Both the position numbers and the translations under genes were made by a program. Below, piece by piece: positions 13,116 through 17,344 of a DNA stretch of 17,344 bases. The stretch covers positions 1-17,344 of the forward strand of contig CAMHPW010000008.1 of the NCBI GenBank assembly GCA_946187095.1, read 5' to 3'. The first letter of the stretch is position 1, and every line of letters begins with the position of its first letter. Source of the stretch: an uncultured Clostridia bacterium (lineage in GTDB: Bacteria; Bacillota; Clostridia; Oscillospirales; Acutalibacteraceae). The notes under the pieces are model-generated. The model made no database searches, was not told the origin of the DNA, and saw only the letters and a program-made list of their open reading frames with translations.

Positions 13116-14822
13116 ATGAGAGTAAGCAACCTGAAAATCGGACAGATCCTTATCAATGAAGGTGATATCACAGAAGAACAGCTTCAAGCCGTGCTTGCCA
13201 AACAGAAGGAAGAAGCTCACAGGGGCAAAAGAATCGCAGACCTTCTCATTGAGGAGAAATACGTCACCGAACAGCAGGTCTGCAAGGCACTTGAAAAACA
13301 GCTTCTGATACCTTATGTTGACCTTGATTCCCTTCAGCTCCCCGAAGATGTCGGCAGCATGATCCCTGAAGAAATGGCAACAAGCAATCTTGTTGTGCCG
13401 ATAGAAAAAGAAGGACGTTTTCTTACCGTTGCAATAGCCGATCCGCTGAATTATCAGGGACTGAAGGATATCTCTATTGCGACCAAGATGAAAGTAAAGG
13501 CAGTCATTGCCGAAAAATCAAAAATAGAAGCCAAGCTGCGTGAGCTGTATGCCGCCCAGAAAGCCCTTGACGATGCAAAGGAATTCCTTGAATCAAAGGG
13601 CGGTGCCAAGACTCAGGCTCAGATCGAGGCGGAGGAAGCAGCCAAGAGTGCCAACGGCGATGACCAGCCGATCATACGTTTTGTCAATAACATGATCGAG
13701 GAAGCCATCAGAACAAAGACTTCCGATATTCATATCGAGCCGATGGAAAAATGCCTGCGTATCCGTTTCCGTATCGACGGTCATCTGCAGATATACATGG
13801 AAACGGCAGCAGAACTGATCCCTTCCGTTACATCCCGTATCAAGTTTATCGGCAACATGAATATCGCCGAAAAACGTATCCCGCAGGACGGTCGTATCAA
13901 CTACCGTGTCGGCGGAAAGGAAATCGATTTCCGTATTTCCGTTCTTCCGAGCCTTTTCGGTGAAAAGATCGTTATGCGTATCACGACTTCTCTGGGAATG
14001 GAACTGAAAAAGGAAAATATCGGTTTCCTCCCCGAGAATCTGAAAAAATTCGATCATCTTGTCAAAAGTAACCGTGGTATCATTCTTGTAACGGGTGCTA
14101 CCGGTTCCGGTAAATCCACAACGCTTTATACGGCTCTGCATGAGGTAATGGCGGAGGATATCAATATCATTACCGTTGAAGACCCTGTCGAAATGATCTG
14201 CCCCGGCATCACGCAGGTACAGACGAATGAAAAAGCAGGTCTTACCTTTGCGGCAGCCCTCCGAAGCATTCTTCGTCAGGACCCGGATATCATCATGCTC
14301 GGTGAAATCCGTGACGGTGAAACGGCCGGTATCGCCGTACAGGCGGCTATCACAGGTCACTTGGTTCTCTCGACACTGCATACTTATGATGCACCGAGTT
14401 CCGTTGCCCGTCTTGTCGATATGGGTATCGAACCGTACATGGTATCGTCTGCTTTGCTGGGTATCATTGCACAGAAACTTGCCCGCCGTCTCTGTACGGA
14501 ATGCAAGGAGGCATACACTCCCGATCAGAATGAGCGTATCGCCCTGAATATACCGCAGGACGAACAGATCACGCTTTACAGAAAGCGCGGCTGTGAACGC
14601 TGCAACAAGAAGGGCTACAGAGGACGTATCGCCGTTCATGAAGTCATGATGCTCACGACTACTCTCAAGAGAGCCATCACAGAGGGCAAGAGTACCGATG
14701 AACTGCGTGATCAGGCAATTGCAGAGGGTATGATCCCAATGAAAGAGAATGTAAGGCGTGACGTTATTGCCGGTCTTACTTCCTATGAAGAATTTGTTGA
14801 TATGACGATCTCCAACGACTAA
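13116..14822 (+). CDS. pilB: Type IV pilus assembly ATPase PilB (GspE family)
   Basis: Hexameric cytoplasmic ATPase that powers pilus extension. The 568-aa protein has an N-terminal MshEN/GSPII_E-type region (1 to about 150, starting RVSNLKIGQILINEGDI), a linker rich in Ala/Glu, and the ATPase core: SDIHIEPM, Walker A GATGSGKST (327-335), the Asp box ITVEDPVE, Walker B region DPDIIMLGEIRD (389-400), and the His box TGHLVLSTLHTYDA. Four cysteines (460, 463, 493, 496) form the zinc site typical of PilB/GspE and absent from PilT. CGGAGG (13105-13110) is 5 nt before ATG. It lies 12 nt after the peptidase gene. Residues match active family members, so full activity is expected. Confidence 0.97.
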   Translation: MRVSNLKIGQILINEGDITEEQLQAVLAKQKEEAHRGKRIADLLIEEKYVTEQQVCKALEKQLLIPYVDLDSLQLPEDVGSMIPEEMATSNLVVPIEKEGRFLTVAIADPLNYQGLKDISIATKMKVKAVIAEKSKIEAKLRELYAAQKALDDAKEFLESKGGAKTQAQIEAEEAAKSANGDDQPIIRFVNNMIEEAIRTKTSDIHIEPMEKCLRIRFRIDGHLQIYMETAAELIPSVTSRIKFIGNMNIAEKRIPQDGRINYRVGGKEIDFRISVLPSLFGEKIVMRITTSLGMELKKENIGFLPENLKKFDHLVKSNRGIILVTGATGSGKSTTLYTALHEVMAEDINIITVEDPVEMICPGITQVQTNEKAGLTFAAALRSILRQDPDIIMLGEIRDGETAGIAVQAAITGHLVLSTLHTYDAPSSVARLVDMGIEPYMVSSALLGIIAQKLARRLCTECKEAYTPDQNERIALNIPQDEQITLYRKRGCERCNKKGYRGRIAVHEVMMLTTTLKRAITEGKSTDELRDQAIAEGMIPMKENVRRDVIAGLTSYEEFVDMTISND

Positions 14823-14824
14823 TC

Positions 14825-14918
14825 AATTCATAATTCATAATTTTATAAATTCATTTTTGGCTGAATATTTTTATTCTTGCAATCAAATTCCGGATAGTAT
14901 CAAAATCATTATGCATTA
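14825..14918. repeat. Heptamer repeat remnants between pilB and pilT
   Basis: AATTCAT occurs in tandem at 14825-14838 and again at 14848-14854; ATTATGCATTA at 14908-14918 equals 6378-6388 of the array beside fabV, and AATTCAT is the reverse complement of that array's ATGAATT. The 117-bp gap is the longest inside the pil operon, whose other gaps are 3-22 bp. No clear promoter or terminator is seen in it. Confidence 0.5.
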
Positions 14919-14939
14919 CAAAAAGGAGTAGATTTTAGT

Positions 14940-15986
14940 ATGGATTTTTACAGTCTTGTAAAAGAAGCCGTCAGCAAGGGTGCCTCCGATATCCATATCG
15001 CATCGGGCAACCATCCTGCTTATCGTCTTCACGGCAATGTTTTCTTTACAAACGATCCGGCTCTGAATGAAGCCGAAGTAACTGCTATCATCAAGGCAGT
15101 CCTCAATCAGTCACGTTTTGAAACTTTCCTTCAGACAGGTGAAGCCGATGCCGCTGTTGAGATCGGTGAATGCGGACGTTTCAGAGCGAATGCGTTCAGA
15201 CAGCGTAACGGTACGGCTCTGGTACTGCGTATCATCAACAGCGTTGTTCCGGAACTTTCCACGCTCAGTCTGCCTGCTTCCATCAAAAAGACGCTTGATC
15301 TGAATTCAGGTCTTGTACTTGTCTGCGGTCCTACCGGTTCCGGTAAGTCAACGACTCTGGCGGCTTTGATCAATGAACTGAACAAGTATAAACAAAAGCA
15401 TATCGTAACGATCGAAGACCCTGTTGAATTTTTGCACACGCCCAAACGCTGCATCATCAATCAGAGAGAAATCGGACTTGACAGCCGTTCCTATCCGATG
15501 GCACTTCGTGCTGCCATGCGTGAGGACCCCGACATCATACTCGTCGGAGAAATGCGTGACCGTGAGTCTATCCAGATCGCCCTGACGGCGACCGAAACAG
15601 GTCACCTGGTTTTCTCCACCGTACATACAGAGGGTGCTGCAAAGACCATCGACCGTCTTGTTGATATTTTCCCGCCGGATCAGCAGCAGCAGATCAGAGT
15701 ACAGCTTTCCACTTCTCTGAAGGCCGTTATCTCGCAGAGACTTCTGCCCCGTGCAGGCGGCGGACGTATCGCAGCTTTCGAGATCATGTTCTGTACAACG
15801 GCTATCAGTAACCTTATCCGTGAAAATAAAGTTGCCAATATCCAGCAGTCCATCCAGCTTGGTCAGCAGTACGGCATGATCACCATGAGCAAGAGTATCG
15901 ATAATCTTCTTGCTCAGGGACTTATCACAGAGCAGATCGCGAGGGCTTGGAACTTCGATATAGGCGATACCGATGCAAGAAGATAA
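14940..15986 (+). CDS. pilT: Type IV pilus retraction ATPase PilT
   Basis: Hexameric ATPase that drives pilus depolymerisation and twitching. The 348-aa length is typical and no zinc-cysteine motif is present, separating it from PilB. Motifs in order: GASDIHIASG near the start, Walker A GPTGSGKSTT (130-139), TIEDPVEF, Walker B region EDPDIILVGEMRD (195-207), TETGHLVFSTVHT, RLVDIFPPDQQQQIR and AVISQRLLPR. The C-terminal AIRNLIRE retraction motif reads AISNLIRE here (288-295), with Ser290 in place of the first Arg. AAGGAG (14923-14928) is 11 nt before ATG, slightly long. It is separated from pilB by a 117-bp gap holding repeat remnants, and precedes pilC by 13 nt. Presence of PilT implies dynamic, retractable pili. 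Confidence 0.97.
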   Translation: MDFYSLVKEAVSKGASDIHIASGNHPAYRLHGNVFFTNDPALNEAEVTAIIKAVLNQSRFETFLQTGEADAAVEIGECGRFRANAFRQRNGTALVLRIINSVVPELSTLSLPASIKKTLDLNSGLVLVCGPTGSGKSTTLAALINELNKYKQKHIVTIEDPVEFLHTPKRCIINQREIGLDSRSYPMALRAAMREDPDIILVGEMRDRESIQIALTATETGHLVFSTVHTEGAAKTIDRLVDIFPPDQQQQIRVQLSTSLKAVISQRLLPRAGGGRIAAFEIMFCTTAISNLIRENKVANIQQSIQLGQQYGMITMSKSIDNLLAQGLITEQIARAWNFDIGDTDARR

Positions 15987-15999
15987 GGGGGGAGTTTAA

Positions 16000-17226
16000 T
16001 TGAAGTATAAATATACTGCAATGAACAGTAAGAACCAGAAAAAAGAGGGTACTGTCGATGCATCTTCACAGGTAGAAGCGATCGCCACCCTGCGTTCGAG
16101 AGGTCTTATTGTTCAGGATATCAGTGAAGCCGGAAGCGGTTCGGAGGAAAGCATCTGGAATATGGACCTCGGCGGCGATATCCATACAAGAAAAATAAAA
16201 CCCAAGAAGCTCCTCATGTTTTTTAACCAGATGGGTATGATGATGAAAGCCGGTATCAACCTTTCCATGTCCATGGATATCATGATCCAGACGGAAAAGG
16301 ATACCGGTATGAAAAAGATATTGCAGGAGATCAACGAGAACCTGTACAGTGGTTTCACACTTTCTCAGGCAATGAGAAACTTTGCAGGTTTTCCCGGTGT
16401 CTATCTGAGTATTATCGAAGCCGGTGAGGCTAACGGACGTATCGATGAGGCATTTGAACAGAGTGCATTGATCTGTAAAAAGAGTATGGCACTTTCCAGT
16501 AAGATCAAGAGTGCCATGATGTACCCGATCTTCCTGATCGTTCTCGTTATCGGCGTTATCATTATCTTTACCGTATTCGTTATCCCGAGATTCAGCGGTG
16601 TCTATTCCGGATTCGGTGCGGAACTGCCGGCGATCACGCAGGTGCTGCTTGACTTCTCCAACTTCCTGATCAATTACTGGTTTATTACGATAATCGTGGT
16701 CGCAGCAATCATATTCGGCTTTATCATGCTGAAAAAGAACAATGATCAGTTTGCCATGCTGGTAGCGGAATATCTTCTGAAAATACCGCTCGTAGGACCG
16801 ATCATCCGCCAGAGTGCGTTGGCACGTTTCTGCCGTCTGATGTCAACGCTGACAGATGCAGGTATCCCGATCCACAGGGCGATGGCTCTGGCAAGAGATG
16901 CAGTGCCCAATATATATGTAAGAGAAAAAGTTCAGGCTGTGCTTGAGGACGTTCAGATCGGTGTGACGATCAATGAGGCAATGGCAAAACATCCCGTTTT
17001 CGATTCGATACTCGTATCCATGATCCGTGTCGGTGAGGAATCTGGTATGCTCGGAGATTCACTGATGAAGATGGCTGACCTTTTTGAAACGCAGACAGAT
17101 GAGTCTACCCAGAAACTGACAGATTCCATGACGCCTATCATGACAGTTGTGATCGGTGGTGTCGTAGGTGTTCTTGTAGTTGGTATGTATATGCCTATGT
17201 TCGGTATGTACAGCATCATCAAATAA
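16000..17226 (+). CDS. pilC: Type IV pilus inner-membrane platform protein PilC (GspF family)
   Basis: Polytopic membrane protein at the base of the pilus, the presumed target of the PilB and PilT motors. The 408-aa size is standard. It starts KYKYTAMNSKNQKKEGTVDA, the usual GspF beginning, and has two T2SSF domains: residues about 72-195 with EAGEANGRIDEA (140-151), and about 274-400 with RVGEESGMLGD (343-353). Membrane segments lie at about 175-195, 226-244 and 378-400. The start is TTG at 16000, with AGGGGGGAG at 15985-15993 and a 6-nt spacer overlapping the pilT stop. It is the last complete gene of the operon in this window; no terminator is seen before 17344, so the operon may continue. 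Confidence 0.97.
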   Translation: MKYKYTAMNSKNQKKEGTVDASSQVEAIATLRSRGLIVQDISEAGSGSEESIWNMDLGGDIHTRKIKPKKLLMFFNQMGMMMKAGINLSMSMDIMIQTEKDTGMKKILQEINENLYSGFTLSQAMRNFAGFPGVYLSIIEAGEANGRIDEAFEQSALICKKSMALSSKIKSAMMYPIFLIVLVIGVIIIFTVFVIPRFSGVYSGFGAELPAITQVLLDFSNFLINYWFITIIVVAAIIFGFIMLKKNNDQFAMLVAEYLLKIPLVGPIIRQSALARFCRLMSTLTDAGIPIHRAMALARDAVPNIYVREKVQAVLEDVQIGVTINEAMAKHPVFDSILVSMIRVGEESGMLGDSLMKMADLFETQTDESTQKLTDSMTPIMTVVIGGVVGVLVVGMYMPMFGMYSIIK

Positions 17227-17265
17227 TATTTTCCGCAGATATAAAAGGGCGGTTACAACGGCGGT

Positions 17266-17344
17266 ATGGGCGGCGCATATATCAAGCCTGTATACGAAAA
17301 AGATGACAATGTTAGTTCTCCTATTGTTGATATCACAAGCAGGC
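17266..17344 (+). CDS. Unidentified ORF fragment at right edge
   Basis: From ATG 17266 an open frame runs to the window end, reading MGGAYIKPVYEKDD and on, with Gly/Asn-rich codons (GYNGG) just before it. In this frame a TAA lies at 17242-17244, so translation could not begin further upstream unless the edge sequence has a frameshift. The AAAGGG at 17244-17249 is 16 nt away, too far for a normal site. The family is not recognisable from about 26 codons. It could be the next gene of the pil operon or edge-sequence artefact. Confidence 0.3.
   Translation, partial: MGGAYIKPVYEKDDNVSSPIVDITSR

Noticed and set aside
13593..14639. Minus-strand ORF (348 codons) opposite pilB
   Set aside because: It lies wholly within pilB, whose motifs are unambiguous, and has no plausible start site or domain.
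9656..17226. Type II secretion system rather than type IV pilus
   Set aside because: A PilT retraction ATPase is present, and no GspC, GspD or GspK-like gene is seen, so a pilus is favoured.

Overview
This window looks like a chromosomal segment of a low-to-moderate GC, monoderm Firmicute, most likely a clostridial (Oscillospiraceae/Ruminococcus-like) gut or rumen bacterium. The evidence is strong AGGAGG-type ribosome binding sites, TTG starts, sigma-A-like promoters, the murA / walJ-like / rlmH housekeeping block, and a type IV pilus cluster of the compact Gram-positive kind (fused PilM-PilN, no PilP or PilQ secretin). The genus is inferred; there is no rRNA or other marker gene here.

Layout. 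(1) Positions 1-2327, + strand: the 3' part of coaE with a broken reading frame at the window edge, a membrane-anchored lytic transglycosylase (overlapping coaE by 4 bp) and an M18 aminopeptidase. (2) 2328-5258, + strand: a promoter and structured leader, then murA, an intrinsic terminator, a WalJ/YycJ-like metallo-beta-lactamase-fold hydrolase and rlmH. (3) 5259-6294: a gene-free AT-rich region with paired ATGAAC/GTTCAT half-sites around a sigma-A-like promoter, then a type IV prepilin gene with its own strong terminator. (4) 6294-6412: two blocks of degenerate 7-bp tandem repeats flanking a terminator for the minus strand. (5) 9247-6407, minus strand: a lipoprotein, an HSL-type alpha/beta hydrolase and FabV-type enoyl reductase, apparently one operon. 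(6) 9266-9655: a divergent promoter region. (7) 9656-17226, + strand: an apparent pilus assembly operon, pilMN (fusion)-pilO-pilD-pilB-pilT-pilC. (8) An unidentified ORF fragment runs off the right edge.

How the genes fit together. The prepilin (5618-6205) has a canonical KKG|FTLVE processing site, to be cut by the prepilin peptidase (12210-13103). PilB (assembly) and PilT (retraction) are the cytoplasmic motors acting on the platform protein PilC, and PilMN plus PilO form the inner alignment complex. Pilin and machinery are split by the divergent lipid/lipoprotein operon and have separate promoters, so pilin dose can be regulated independently. No minor pilins are in the window. In ruminococci such pili have been linked to adhesion to plant cell walls, which is a possible but unproven role here.

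I did not find a wholly new system. The points most worth following are the repeated ATGAAC operator-like sites at the pilin promoter, the heptanucleotide repeat family found both beside fabV and between pilB and pilT, the GspL-like PilM-PilN fusion with degenerate nucleotide-binding motifs, and the prepilin peptidase without the CxxC domain but with an acidic insert.
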